From: Sesamum alatum | Taxonomy: Eukaryota; Streptophyta; Magnoliopsida; Lamiales; Pedaliaceae | DNA: 64,000 bases | Direction: 5' to 3' | Assembly (NCBI GenBank): GCA_034509735.1 | Contig: JACGWO010000005.1 | Coordinates: 30,968,479 to 31,032,478 of the forward strand | Shown: piece by piece, positions 1-11,561 of the stretch | Numbering within the stretch: the stretch's first letter is position 1 | Layout: the number at the start of each line of letters is the position of its first letter | Position numbers and translations under genes: made by a program | The notes under the pieces: model-generated | Told to the model about the DNA's origin: nothing | The model's input: the letters and a program-made list of their open reading frames with translations, nothing else | The model's database searches: none

Positions 1-206
1 TCGGCTACAACACACAATCAAAAGGCTACAGAATCTACAACCTAAAAACCAAAAAACTAATCATCAGCAGAGATGTTGAGTTCGATGAAGATGCTATGTG
101 GAACTGGGATGAAAAAAAAAATAGAAAGACAAACTGTAATGATTCCCAAGGAGACACATCCATAACAACAACAAAAAGAAGACACAGACCAAACAGAGAT
201 GGAGAG
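1..206 (+). pseudogene. Copia B pol, left fragment (end of integrase region)
   Basis: In frame from the window edge, the sequence reads as the C-terminal part of a copia integrase region, with the family-typical GYRIYNL and ISRDVEFDE wording (about residues 8-30) followed by a polar linker. It ends at the insertion of element A; bases 202-206 (gagag) are the target duplication, repeated at 7893-7897. A frameshift or stop is present in the linker after about position 160. This is a retrotransposon fragment, not a host gene. Confidence 0.8.
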
Positions 207-753
207 TATTAAAAATCATCCATATTTCACAAAGAGTTTGAAGTCTCCCGAAACTCCTGGTTAGGGAGGACTCCTCTTGTGTGAAGAGTCTGTAGTCCCC
301 TACAGTTTGTATTAGGGTTGGACTCCTCTCTTGTACACCTATAAATAGGGTGCTCCTATGGAATGAAAAATACAATTATTATTCGAAGTACTCTCTCCCA
401 AAGCCTCTCGCTAAATTCTCTCTCTGTTCTCTCGGAGTATCACCAAAAGTCTCCGGGGGTTTTAAGGCGTGTAAACTCTGGTCGGTAGCTCTAGTAGCAA
501 TCTACGTGGAGCGAGAGAAGGACGATCGTGACAAGGAAGAGAAGGGACGTGCTAGGAGATACGTGAATTTGTGGGGCGTACTTTGCAGATCCAAGAGATT
601 TTGGAAAAGCTTGTAGGCGAGCCACGAAGATCCGGGTGTCATAAAGTTAATTCCGCTGCGTGTTGACATACCATAGCATTGAGGTAATCCCCGAAATCGA
701 TTATGTGCAATATGTGATAATGTGCTTCATATATATGCTTTATTTTTCCTACA
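207..753 (+). repeat. 5' LTR of copia A
   Basis: 547-bp direct repeat of 7344-7892. It starts TATTAAAAATC, consistent with a usual TG start mutated to TA, and ends CTACA. A TATA box (tataaata) lies at 340-347. The R/U5 part carries purine-rich stretches. The short forward ORF at 350-616 is also present in the 3' LTR and is not a gene. Confidence 0.95.
340..347 (+). promoter_or_regulatory. TATA box of copia A 5' LTR
   Basis: tataaata in cctataaataggg, about 130 bp into the LTR, the expected place for the retrotransposon promoter. The same motif occurs in the 3' LTR at 7477-7484. Confidence 0.7.
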
Positions 754-754
754 G

Positions 755-767
755 TGGTATCAGAGCC
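755..767 (+). other. Primer-binding site of copia A (tRNA-iMet)
   Basis: tggtatcagagcc, one base after the LTR end, matches the complement of the 3' end of plant initiator methionine tRNA, the usual primer of copia reverse transcription. Confidence 0.93.
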
Positions 768-1076
768 ATTAGGGCTTGTACTCGCTTTATATTGCAAAGC
801 ATGTGCGTATTTAATATTATGCTATGGAACTATCTTATGAAGTATAAGATTGTATATGTAATTAGCATGATATGTATTAGCATGTACAAACCCACTTACT
901 TCATGACAAATTCGAACCCATTTTTTTTACATGAGATCTGTGGGTTCTTTTGTAGTCCTTTTTCTATCATATGTAGTTTTTGATGTGAAGATCACATGGT
1001 TAAATTTTGGTGAAAAATAGATGTATGGTTTATGAGGAAATCACAACCCTACTTTTTGAAAAATCGTTTTCTTTGG

Positions 1077-1117
<41 letters not shown>

Positions 1118-2230
1118 GATCTGAATCTGTTGTTTTTTCTGAATATCTTTGTGCTATGTTATTGGGCATGAAAAGAGGTTCGAAACGGTATATGATTCAT
1201 CGAAAACGGCTTTAAAATGAGTAAGATATGAATTTTCTATTTTTCGCCGGAAAAAGACTAGTCGCCGGAAAACGGCGCCGGAAAAACGTCCGGTGCCGGA
1301 GTTAAAACAAAAAATAAAAAAAAAATTAGGGCTGACTGAGCGCGCTGACCGCGCGCCAGCTGGCGAGCGGGCCCGCGGCCAGCGCGGTGACAGCGCGCCA
1401 GCTCGCGCGTGCCTGCTGGCGCCAGCCGCGCGCTGGCTTGCGCCAGCAGGGCTGAGCCGGCTCGAGCCGGCTCGCGCTGAGCCGAGCCGAGCCGAGCCGG
1501 CAGACTCTCTTTCTAATTTTTTGTATTTTTCTATTTTTCGTTTTGTTTCAAAAAAAAAAAAAAAAATAGAAATATTTTTTAAAGGAAATTTGACCTTTGT
1601 GAAATATTACCTTCATGTCATATTATTTTTTCTAAGTGCAAGAATCATCATTATATTTTTTTGTTGGGTGATTGTATATGCCTTAGAAGATATTTTTATG
1701 CATTTCTTGGTAATTGCATACTATGCCTATGAGTGTTTGTTATATGGCATGTGAATTGAAATTCGGGTGCTCATGAATAATGTGCGTTCCTTTTAATTTT
1801 ATGATTGAAATAATTTATGGAGATGGTGATTAATGCGGTATCCCCTTATTTTTCTAGATTGATGTAGTAGGCCAAATATATGTATTGTATTTTACGGGAC
1901 ATGTATTCTGGGGCCCATTTTGATGCCATGTATTTTATTTTGGGGATATGTTTCGCTGATTATTACCATAGGCCATAAGATTATTTCAACATGAAGCACC
2001 GAATTCAATTCATCTTTATATTTTATGGAGACATGTTTGGATGGACATATGTAATTTCATTCTTGGATTGGTAATTTTTATTATGATCTTTAATTATTGT
2101 GGGAGATGATTACTAGCATGAATGCGAAATTTTTCGATCCCACTGAATTAAAGAAAGTAATAAATTTTTACTTGGATCTAGAATAAGATCGTAGCACAGT
2201 ACCTAATATATATGCGCATGTTATACAGCA
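768..2230 (+). other. Long 5' leader of copia A
   Basis: A 1.46-kb stretch between PBS and gag with no credible coding sequence. It contains a 37-base A run (1079-1115), a second A run at about 1551-1566, and an island of about 180 bp (1325-1505) that is very GC-rich and built of short repeats such as gagcc and gcgcc. The island contrasts with the AT-rich rest of the leader. An ORF at 1293-1754 crosses the island but looks like low-complexity translation. Confidence 0.6.
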
Positions 2231-5200
2231 ATGGAGACCGATATAGCTTTTTCTGACCTCCATGGTAGTGCCAAATTAGATGGCCAAAACTATGCAATGT
2301 GGCATAGAAAAATTCAGTATTTTCTGCATCACAAAAAGATTCTTGAGCATCTCACAACTAGCATGCCTGAGCCAGTAGAGCCTGAAAATGGACAAACTGC
2401 CCAATATCGTCGCGAACTGGACGCGTACAATAAGTGGCGGGATCAAGATTTGAGTGCGCGCTTTACTATGCTAAGCTGCATGCACGATAATCTGATCCGC
2501 GAATATGAGAAATATTCAACGGCTAAAGAGTTATGGGAAGTTTTGAAGGTCGCATATGGTAGCACTTCGGCTACAAGACTAAGGGCTCTGACCCTTAAGT
2601 TCAATCAGTATGTGCTTGACCCAAAACACTCGATGATCCAACATCTTGATGTGATGAAGGATATGATTCGAGAACTCCAGAATGCCGGTACTGAACTCAG
2701 TGATGAACAGCAAGTTCTGGCAGTCCTTAGGTCGCTACCTGAGCAGACTTGGGGACACGTGAAGATGGTGCTAACGCACAATGAGCAAATAAAAAACGTT
2801 CGAAAGTGTCGCCAATCATTTGAAACTTGAGGCTGACCGTAGAGAAACTGAACATGCTCAGCAGGCTGCCCTAGTCGCACATGCCGGTCAGCGTAAGCCC
2901 CATAAAGGTAAACGTTGGAATAAACCGGCTGTGTGCAAGACAGAGCCAGCCCAGACCCAAAGCCAGAACTTGGCCCCACAAGGTGACAAGGCTATGAAGC
3001 GTCGCCGAGGTAAACGGGGTGGAAAGAAAAACGTGGCAAAGGCCAAGTGCTATAACTGTCAAAAGATGGGCCACTTTGCTCGTGATTGCACTGAGCCAAA
3101 GAAGGTTAGTCCTAACCCCAGCTCTCCAAGTTCTTTTGTGTGCTCACAAGTTTTTGTGGCTAATTCTCTCCTTGGTTGGATTGTAGATACAGGCGCAACA
3201 AAACACGTGACAAGGGATCGAGCTGGATTTGTAGATTACCATCGAGTACCAGCATGCAGCCATTACATTGCTATGGGCAATGGCGCACAAGAGGAGGTCC
3301 TTGGAATTGGTTCATACCAACTCAAGCTCAGCACTGGGCGTGAGCTACTCCTTAATGATGTGCAATATGCACCTAGCATTCGATGTAATCTACTTTCAGT
3401 TACAGCATTGATGGAACATGGTTTTTCTTTTCTGTTTGAACAAATGGGTTTGTCTATTTATTTTGGTAAAGACCTCTATGGCTTAGGATTTATGAATAAT
3501 GGTTTTTCATGCTAGAATTAGCCAATGAATGTGTTTCTTACATTGCTTCTTCTGTTGATAATATTTCTGTTAATTGGCATGCGAGATTGGGACACATAGG
3601 ACAAGAAAGGATGACTAGGTTAGCTCGAGAAGGCCTATTAGGTTCTCTCGCTAAAGTCAACCTTCCTCCTTGTGAACCATGTTTGGCGGGAAAAGGCCTG
3701 CCGAAAGCCTTTTGGGAAGGCTAAGAGGGCTACTCACTCCTTAGAGTTAGTCCACTCAGACATATGCGTGCCAATGAATGTGAGAGCACGTCACGGTGCA
3801 ATATTATTTTCTCACTTTCATTGATGATTATTCGCGCTATAGGTCAGTATATCTCTTATCTCACCGTTCAGAAGCGCTTGTTTATTTTAAGCGATTCTTA
3901 GCAGAGGTTGAGAATCAACGAGATACGAACCTGAAAGTTCTAAGAACTGACAGAGGGCGAGAATATCTTTCTGATCAATTCAAGCAAATTTGTGAGGAAA
4001 AAGGAATCATACGGCAATTAACGATTCCACATACTCCGCAACAAAAATGGGGTTGCAGAGAGAAGGAATCGTACACTTCTGGAAATGGCCAGATCGATGA
4101 TGGCGCAAGCAAATCTCCCAATATCATTTTGGGGAGATGCAATTTTGACTGCTGCCTACATCTTAAACCGTGTGCCCTCCAAATCTGTTCCTTCGACTCC
4201 CTATGAATTATGGCATGGCAGAAAGCCCAACTTAGAAGGCTTACGTCCATGGGGGTCGGCAGGGTTTGTTCACAGTACTTCTCATAAGTATGGGAAATTG
4301 GGTCCTAGAGCCAGCAAACTTATCTTTATAAGATATTGTGAGCACTCTAAAGGCTATGTGATGTACGGTGAACACCCTGATAGAGGAATGACAGAAATTG
4401 AGTCCGCGATGTAGATTTCCTTGAAGAGGATTTCCCGAGCATAAGTGAAGTCAAAGGGGATCTTGAACTATACGAGTTGCGAGATCCTCAGGGCGGCGCA
4501 TCTATCCCTAGCGAGGGTGAGACTCCACACTCTCACCCAGCAATCGACGGGGATAATGAAAGCGACCCCAATCTAAGTGGGAGTTGTTCGCTAGAGGAAC
4601 AGAACTCTCAAAATCCACAGATGCGAAGAAGTAGAAGAGGAGGAATACCCCGTCGTCGATATGAGATCGAGGGGGAAGCCTTTGTATGTGCTTCTGTAGA
4701 TGTGGATGAACCAGCTACTTACGAAGAAGCTGTGACTTCACCGAATGCAAAAGAGTGGATAGCTGCAATGGAAGAAGAGATGTGCTCCATGGCTAAGAAC
4801 AATGTTTGGGAGCTAGTTGATCTTCCAGCTGGGCGTAAGACCATTGGGAACAAGTGGGTTCTAAAGGTCAAACGTAAGGCAGATGGAAGCATCGACAAAT
4901 TGAAAGCTCGATTGGTGGCGAAGGGTTATACCCAACGAGAGGGTGTAGATTATGAAGAGACGTTCTCCCCAGTGGTGAGATTTGCCTCTGTTCGCCTACT
5001 CCTAGCCATTGTCGCCCACCTAGATCTGGAATTGTTCCAGATGGATGTAAAGACAGCATTTCTCAATGGAGAACTGGAATGAGGAGATCTACATGGATCA
5101 ACCTAAAGGTTTTCAGGAAATGGGATGTGAAGGCAAAGTGTGCCGCTTAAAACGTTCCATTTATGGCCTGAAACAATCATCCAAGCAGTGGTACTATCGA

Positions 5201-6275
5201 TTTCATCGAGCTATCACCTCGATAGACTTCACGATGGTTGAGGAGGACCACTGTGTGTATGTCAAAAGAAGTGTAAAGAAATTTCTGATTCTTTCACTGT
5301 ACGTGGACGACATTTTGTTGGCAGGAAATGACATGGAAATGATTGTCGCCACTCAGAAGTGGCTGTCCTCAACATTTGAGATGAAGGACATGGGAGAAGC
5401 TGAGTACATACTTGGTGTTAAGATACACCGAGATCGCTCTAGGAAACTTTTGAGCTTGTCTCAAGAGACTTATATCAAAAGGATCATAGAGCGGTTTCGT
5501 ATGCACAATGTTAATCCTGTTGACACACCCATGGACAAAAGTTGTGTTCTTAGCAGAGAATTATGCCCTAAGACAGAAGAAGAGAAGAAACGTATGGCTA
5601 AGGTTCCATATGCTAGCGCTGTAGGAAGTTTGATGTACGCTATGATGTGTACTCGACCAGACCTGTGCTTTGCAGTTGGAATGGTGAGCAGGTATCAAAG
5701 TAATCCTGGACCCGACCACTAGGTTAGCGGTCAAGAGGATACTCAGATATCTAAAAGGAACAAGTGATCTGGCTTTGACCTACCACGGGGGAAGTTTAAA
5801 GCTGGTTGGATACTGTGATGCTGATGGATCAGCGGACAGAGATGAACGCAAATCCACATCGGGATATGCATTCTTGTTAGGAGGTGCTGCTATCACTTGG
5901 TGCAGCAAGAAACAAGCCTGCATCTCTTTGTCCACCATGGAAGCAGAATATGTGGCTTGTACATCAGCGGTCCAAGAGGCTATCTGGTTGAGGAGATTCC
6001 TCAAAAGTCTGCGCATTTCGGCGCACGTTGATGATGCTGTTGTAATCTATTGTGATAACACAGCCGCCGTAGCATATGCGAAGGACCCCAAGTATCATGG
6101 GAGGACTAAGCATATAGATACCAGATACCACTTCATTCGTGATAGCATTGCGCAAAACCAAGTGGTTCTCAGGCATATTCCTACTACTGATATGATAGCA
6201 GATCCTTTTACTAAACCTTTGCGTAAAGACGCATTTCAAAGGCATGTGAGTAGTATGGGACTGCGTAGGATTTAA
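2231..6275 (+). pseudogene. Copia A gag-pol, frameshifted
   Basis: Gag starts at 2231 (METDIAFSD). Then come a CCHC zinc knuckle at about 3048-3089 (C-x2-C-x4-H-x4-C), the protease active site DTGA at about 3186, the integrase zinc/GAG-pre-integrase part at about 3560-3720, the integrase core at 3796-4130, RT at 4690-5500 with the catalytic YVDD at about 5300-5311, and RNase H at 5775-6275. The reading frame changes near 2790, 3505, 3668, 3795, 4044, 4400, 5072 and 5722, mostly by one base in a short homopolymer. Each frame resumes the family sequence immediately, so little else is damaged. As written no full polyprotein can be made. Confidence 0.9.
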
Positions 6276-7333
6276 GCTTTTTGAGCCTGTAAGAACACTT
6301 TTATTATAAGAATATATGATTCTTGTTTCGTTAGAGTACTGTATCTATACATATGTGTGAATGTCACCAGGCTTAGATTGACCCACTCACACGGGCAATC
6401 TCCCTAGCGCTATGATAGCGAGCAGGATGAGGCTTAGAAAGGATCACTTCGCATAAATAAGTCATGCAAATGATCGCCTTCACGCTTTAAGAGCGATGGA
6501 GGTTAAACATATAACCAAGGCCGCCTTAGCTAAAGAGCTAGGATGAGATCATGCGTGATCGACTATGAAGTATGTCCAAACTTCATAAAAGCCTGTTTAC
6601 AGCTGAACGTGCGAACCGCCAGAAGATATCAAGAGGGTAACTGTCTGGTGATACGCAGGTCAGGCGCTTGGGTAGCGACTGAACTCAGGTTCATGTGATG
6701 TTAAGAGCAGTGACATGCCCAAGTTGAGTGGGAGCTCCATCACAGCATGTAATCATACTACATGTGCGTTAAGACGACCCACTATGGGGAGTGACTGAAT
6801 AGGTCCCTGCTTCGTCACTGTGTGAGCCCATACAATCCCTTGTACCCTTTGGGACTCAGGACCATGTCATGAGGCGTAAGCTTGATGATGCTACTTTAGC
6901 ATGCTTTCCAATGGCCACGAGTGATACGGTCTGTCGGAGCATGTCTAGGAAAGCTGTCAAGGCCAAACTGATTGATGTGAGAGGCCGAGGAAGAACCAAG
7001 TTAGTGACGCACTTATGTTCTATTGTTCATAGCCCGGGCGACTTAGTCGGAATATGTCTGACTAGTCATGAACGTAGAAGCATATCCGAGAGGGTCAAGC
7101 ATGCTCTACTTGTTGAGGGATCTAGAGATGCTTGATCAAGTGTGTCCACGAGGTTTGGGGTACACAGCGAGTTTCTTCGGAGTTGATGAGTTATGTTAGT
7201 ATTGGTGATAACTTAATATAACTCTCCTCATGTTTTACCTTTTCTCGCTTGGTCGCACGCCTTACTCCCCGTATGAAAGAGGGGATGGGAGATGAGATAT
7301 TATTGGATTGGAGAGGCTATGTCAAATATGTAT
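6276..7333 (+). other. 3' noncoding region of copia A
   Basis: About 1.06 kb between the RNase H stop and the polypurine tract, long for a copia element. One forward ORF of 88 codons (6869-7135) has no family I recognise. It may be chance, or a remnant of an extra or acquired ORF. GC content is higher than in the flanking host DNA. Confidence 0.55.
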
Positions 7334-7343
7334 GAGTGGGAGA
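7334..7343 (+). other. Polypurine tract of copia A
   Basis: gagtgggaga immediately precedes the 3' LTR; the plus-strand priming site for reverse transcription. Confidence 0.85.
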
Positions 7344-7892
7344 TATTAAAAATCATCCATATTTCACAAAGAGTTTGAAGTCTCCCGAAACTCCTGGTTA
7401 GGGAGGACTCCTCTTGTGTGAAGAGTCTGTAGTCCCCTACAGTTTGTATTAGGGTTGGACTCCTCTCTTGTACACCTATAAATAGGGTGCTCCTATGGAA
7501 TGAAAAATACAATTATTATTCGAAGTACTCTCTCCCAAAGCCTCTCGCTAAATTCTCTCTCTGTTCTCTCTCGGAGTATCACCAAAAGTCTCCGGGGGTT
7601 TAAGGCGTGTAAACTCTGGTCGGTAGCTCTAGTAGCAATCTACGTGGAGCGAGAGAAGGACGATCGTGACAAGGAAGAGAAGGGACGTGCTAGGAGATAC
7701 GTGAATTTGTGGGGCGTACTTTGCAGATCCAAGAGATTTTGGAAAAGCTTGTAGGCGAGCCACGAAGATCCGGGTGTCATAAAGTTAATTCCGCTGCGTG
7801 TTTGACATACCATAGCATTGAGGTAATCCCCGAAATCGATTATGTGCAATATGTGTTAATGTGCTTCATATATATGCTTTATTTTTCCTACA
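7344..7892 (+). repeat. 3' LTR of copia A
   Basis: 549-bp copy of the 5' LTR, differing by a 2-bp ct insertion, a g/t-run change of one base, one extra t and one substitution. It ends CTACA and is followed by the GAGAG target duplication (7893-7897), after which element B resumes. Confidence 0.95.
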
Positions 7893-7897
7893 GAGAG

Positions 7898-9620
7898 GAT
7901 GGATCATCAAGCACCAGGATCACCCAGAAGGCCATCTCAACCAGAAGAGACTGAGGAAGAAACTCCACCAAGAAGAACAAAGCTTCTAAGTGATATATAT
8001 GAAACATGCAACTTCACTATGCTGGAACCAGAGAATTTTGAGGCTGCTGCAAAACATGAAGTATGGGTCCAAGCAATGGAAGAAGAAATCAAAATGATCG
8101 AAAAGAACAAGACATGGGAGCTCACAGACATGCCGAAAAACAAAGAAGTAATAGGAGTAAAGTGGATCTATAAGATAAAGCTGAATGCAGATGGATCTAT
8201 ACAGAAGCACAAGGCTCGACTGGTAGCAAAAGGATATTCTCGACTTTCAGGTATTGACTACACTGAAACCTTTGCTCCAGTAGCTCGTTTAGATACAATA
8301 AGAGTTCTTGTTGCTATAGCAGCAAATAAGAAGTGGAAAATATACCAAATGGACATCAAGTCTGCATTTCTAAATGGCTATATCAATGAAGAAATTTATG
8401 TGGAACAACTTCAAGGATACGTTGCAAAAGGCCATGAAGGAAAAGTCTTGAGGTTGAAGAAAGCACTTTATGGCTCAAACAAGCGCCAAGAGCCTGGTAC
8501 AGCAGAATAGATAACTACCTCATGGATCGAGGATTTCAGAGGAGCCTGAGCGAGCCTACTCTCTACATAAAGAGCCAAGGTAATGATACACTAATTGTTT
8601 CCTTATATGTAGATGATCTCATATATACAGGAAACAATAAGAAGATGATTCGAGATTTCAAAGAAGACATGATGAAGACATTCGAGATGAGTGACCTTGA
8701 CCTAATGCATTTCTTTCTCGGAATTGAGATAAATCAAGAGAAAAAGGGAATATTTATATGTCAAAAGAAGTACACAGAGACTCTACTTAGGAAGTTCAAA
8801 ATGGAAAGCTGCAAGACAGTTACTACTCCTTTGGTCACCGGTGAAAAGTACAAGAAAGAAGACGGAGCAGAAAAGGCCGATGGCTCAATCTACAGAAGTC
8901 TGATTGGAAGCCTACTATATCTATCTACCACAAGACCGGATATTATGTTCGCCACAAGTCTACTATCAAGATTTATGTAGAGTCCTAGCCAAGTACACTA
9001 TGGAGCAACAAAAAGAATTCTAAGATACTTACGAGGAACGCAAGATTTTGGAATATGGTACAGGTCCACCAATGATGCGAAGTTGGTTGGATACACAGAT
9101 AGTGATTGGGCAGGATCAGCTGACGACATGAAAAGCACATCAGGTTATACCTTCTCACTTGGCTCAGGAATATTCTCATGGGCTTCCAAGAAACAAGCTA
9201 CTGTGGCACAATCCTTAGCAGAAGCAGAATACATTGCAGCTGTTGCAACAGCAAATCAAGCTACTTGGCTTAGAAGGATTCTCGAAGACATGGGGGAGAA
9301 GCAAAAGGAGCCCACGACAATCTACTGCGATAAACAAGTCAGCGATAACCATAACAAAAAATCCGGTGCAGCATAGTAGAACCAAACACATCGACATCAA
9401 GTACCACTCTCTTCGGGAAGCAACTACTAGAGGAGAGATTGAACTCAAGTATTGCAGCACGAAAGAACAACTAGCAGATATGTTTACTAAAGCACTGGCG
9501 CGTAACAAGTTCGAAGAACTATGCCTGAAGATCAGAGTCTCACATAAACACATTAAGGAGGAGTATCAGAAATTAATGTGTTTAGTATATTACCTTAGAT
9601 ATTTTGAAGAAATCTTCTAG
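7898..9620 (+). pseudogene. Copia B pol, right fragment (RT and RNase H)
   Basis: It continues the integrase-RT linker and then RT: the SAFLNG region at about 8360, the catalytic YVDD at about 8608, then RNase H from about 9083 (DSDWAGSADD; AEAEYIAA near 9225). Breaks: a frameshift near 8477 in the ALYG region, a TAG replacing a sense codon at 8978-8980, and a frameshift near 9340. The RNase H C-terminus with the usual FTKAL wording ends just before the 3' LTR. Decay is heavier than in element A, as expected for the older host element. Confidence 0.88.
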
Positions 9621-10096
9621 AAAACAATAGTTAGGAAAAAATCTTAGATTTTCTAGAATGCTCAAAGCTTATTGAGCAAGCTATAAATCTTGACCACAAA
9701 TGCTATTTCAAGAATGTTCTATGAACTAGTATAAATAGGCTTGAAGGATGTGGATTAAGTGTAGAGAAAATTTTGACAATACAAAGCTACTAAACTTCCT
9801 CTCCAAATCCTCTTTGCTCTCATTCTTCTTTTGTTGATCACCTTACCTTCTATACTAGCCTTGTTCTCCAATTCCCAAACTAATCAAACTAATATTCCTT
9901 CAACTATCAATCCCCTTTTCTACAAGAAAATACTAATAGAACTTGCAAAGCATCTACCATAATTCATTTGGAAAGAAAACGAAAAATAAGAAAAGGGTCT
10001 GGTTTATTCCTCCTTGATTTGGTCAAGAAGTTTACTACAATAGCTTATGTATCACTCTCTTATCTTCACATATATTGGAAATAAGCCCACATCACA
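9564..10096 (+). repeat. 3' LTR of copia B (right end uncertain)
   Basis: It starts tatcagaaattaatg after a purine tract and has a TATA-like agtataaatagg near 9730. The partner LTR is outside the window, so the end cannot be fixed by comparison. A possible end, cacatcaca at about 10096, is followed a few bases later by tggtatttt, which resembles a decayed tRNA-iMet primer site. If real, internal element sequence would follow this LTR. Confidence 0.5.
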
Positions 10097-10260
10097 GTCA
10101 GTGGTATTTTCGATTTTGGTTGAAGTTTTGCAATTCTATTCGCATCTCACTAGAGAGAGGGACCGTTCGGGCTTATAGGCCGTAGCAACCCAAGTTTCTC
10201 GTCCCCTGTCTGATGTGAAATTGTAGTAACACATCTAGCACCATTCATATACACAAAAAA

Positions 10261-10485
10261 TCCTGCAACGCAGCTCGATTGACTTACCAAGGTACTCATT
10301 AATCTCATAAAAACGGCATTTTTTTCTTTTTGCCTATATGTGGTTCTAACGTTGCAGCGTTTTAATTTTCTTTTTCCTAACCTGTTGCAGAATTTGGTGC
10401 TAAGTTAGAGAAATGCGGTTCTTGCATTTGTTGCCGGCCAGACACACCCCTTTGCTGCCTTTGCACCTGCCCTGTTCCTCCATGA
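10261..10485 (+). pseudogene. Cys-rich peptide gene, copy 1 (5' part lost)
   Basis: Exon 2 (10391-10485) is intact and reads EFGAKLEKCGSCICCRPD and on to a stop, with Cys spacing C-x2-C-x-CC-x5-CC-x-C-x-C. A donor (aag|gtactc, exon end 10291) and the last ten codons of exon 1 (SCNAARLTYQ) match copies 2 and 3, and the intron is phase 1 as in those. Upstream of 10261 the signal-peptide part and ATG are not recognisable; that stretch directly abuts the remains of copia B. Inferred to be a truncated paralogue. An unrecognised upstream exon cannot be excluded. Confidence 0.65.
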
Positions 10486-11230
10486 AATGCAGCAGAACTA
10501 GTTCCAGTTTAATAAGCTCAAGATATATGTAATAAAATCAAACTGGATGCTTTGATTTGTTATCTCTTGTAATAACTTCAGTATTCGACAATTGATCAAT
10601 AAAGCTTTGGTCCTTGGATGTTCAGTCGTTTGAGTTTGCAGTCTGGATCCTTTGTTCACCGATGCTTCAACACATGTATATTTCATTTTAAACGTCACGT
10701 GAATAAAATTCTTCGTGAAATATATACGATGCAGATAACTTTGTATAATTCATAAACCACAAACAGAAGCAATAACGCGAAATTTCAAAAGTACAAACTG
10801 AAGCAAGATCACATCAAGTATCCTATTCAAGAATCAAGAGAAATATGGACTAAGGGGATCATGAAAGCTACTATATATAACTTGACTAACTTCAGTTACT
10901 ACTGTCGTCTCGTTTTCCGGTTCGCTTGCAACATAACGACTGCCATGGCAGGTCTCGCTCGAGGCTGTCATGGCGTCAGTGCATATAACGTATGTATATT
11001 AAATGAATTAGAATATGCAATAAAATTTGAATAGAAAATCCAATCTACGGATAATCTTAGTATATTTTTTGGCAATCTTCTTGTGTAACGGGCAGTTTTG
11101 TGTCGATGAATATTTGAATATTTTCTTACTTGAATACGGCCAGTACCATTTCGTACTCCGTTAAAGTGGTACCAAAAATAAATAAATAAATAATAAAAAA
11201 TTTCCCTTGAAGATAGAACTGTGGAGGAAT
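10486..11230. other. Intergenic stretch, no gene seen
   Basis: AT-rich DNA after peptide copy 1, with no supported coding sequence. A short imperfect hairpin of about 20-bp arms around actgccatggcag lies at about 10938-10982. Confidence 0.5.
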
Positions 11231-11561
11231 AAGCAGTAGACTATTTGGTTTTTTAAATTAAAGAGGGTGAAATCTAAAATAATACTACAAGAATTTCCAA
11301 GTATGAAACCAAAGATCATATCCAACTACACCTGTTTAAATATTGGAAATTAACACCTAAGTCAAAAATGTAGAAAATTCAAACTTGTCTGACTTCTGAC
11401 CTCCTCATAAAACAACATTAAAAATGAAAATTATGTTCATTTAAATCATAGCCACAAAAGCCACTTACCATAATCCTATGTAAATAAACACTAACTAAGA
11501 TCCCCAAGAAATGTCATAATCTGATAATTAACAATAACCAGGTGGTCCAGGTCTACCAATT

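Larger units (their letters stand above)
207..7892 (+). mobile_element. Ty1/copia retrotransposon A, complete, LTR to LTR
   Basis: Complete 7.7-kb LTR element: 5' LTR 207-753, PBS 755-767 matching initiator-Met tRNA, leader, gag-pol in the copia order (gag, protease, integrase, RT, RNase H) at 2231-6275, a 1.07-kb 3' noncoding part, a polypurine tract at 7334-7343 and 3' LTR 7344-7892. The target duplication GAGAG is perfect (202-206 and 7893-7897). The LTRs differ by one substitution (at about 715/7857) and three indels of 1-2 nt, so insertion was recent. The coding region is nevertheless interrupted by at least seven single-nucleotide shifts. Either the element moved using proteins supplied in trans, or the shifts are assembly errors. 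Confidence 0.95.
1..10096 (+). mobile_element. Ty1/copia retrotransposon B, split by element A
   Basis: An older copia element on the + strand whose 5' part lies beyond the left edge of the window. Its pol coding region is seen in two pieces, 1-201 and 7898-9620, separated by element A. Across the insertion the coding sense resumes in the integrase-RT linker, which supports a simple insertion. The 3' LTR begins near 9564, after a purine-rich tract (aaggaggag) and a start TATCAGAAATTAATG that looks like a decayed TG start. The right end is unresolved: a cacatcaca at about 10096 is a candidate. The pol carries stops and frameshifts. Its linker wording resembles element C, so the two are probably the same broad lineage. 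Confidence 0.8.

Noticed and set aside
94..375. Minus-strand ORF of 93 codons, repeated at 7300-7512
   Set aside because: It is antisense to the copia A LTR and its flank; the shared part is LTR DNA.
350..616. Forward ORF of 88 codons, similar ORF at 7500-7754
   Set aside because: Entirely within the LTRs; R/U5 sequence, not a protein gene.
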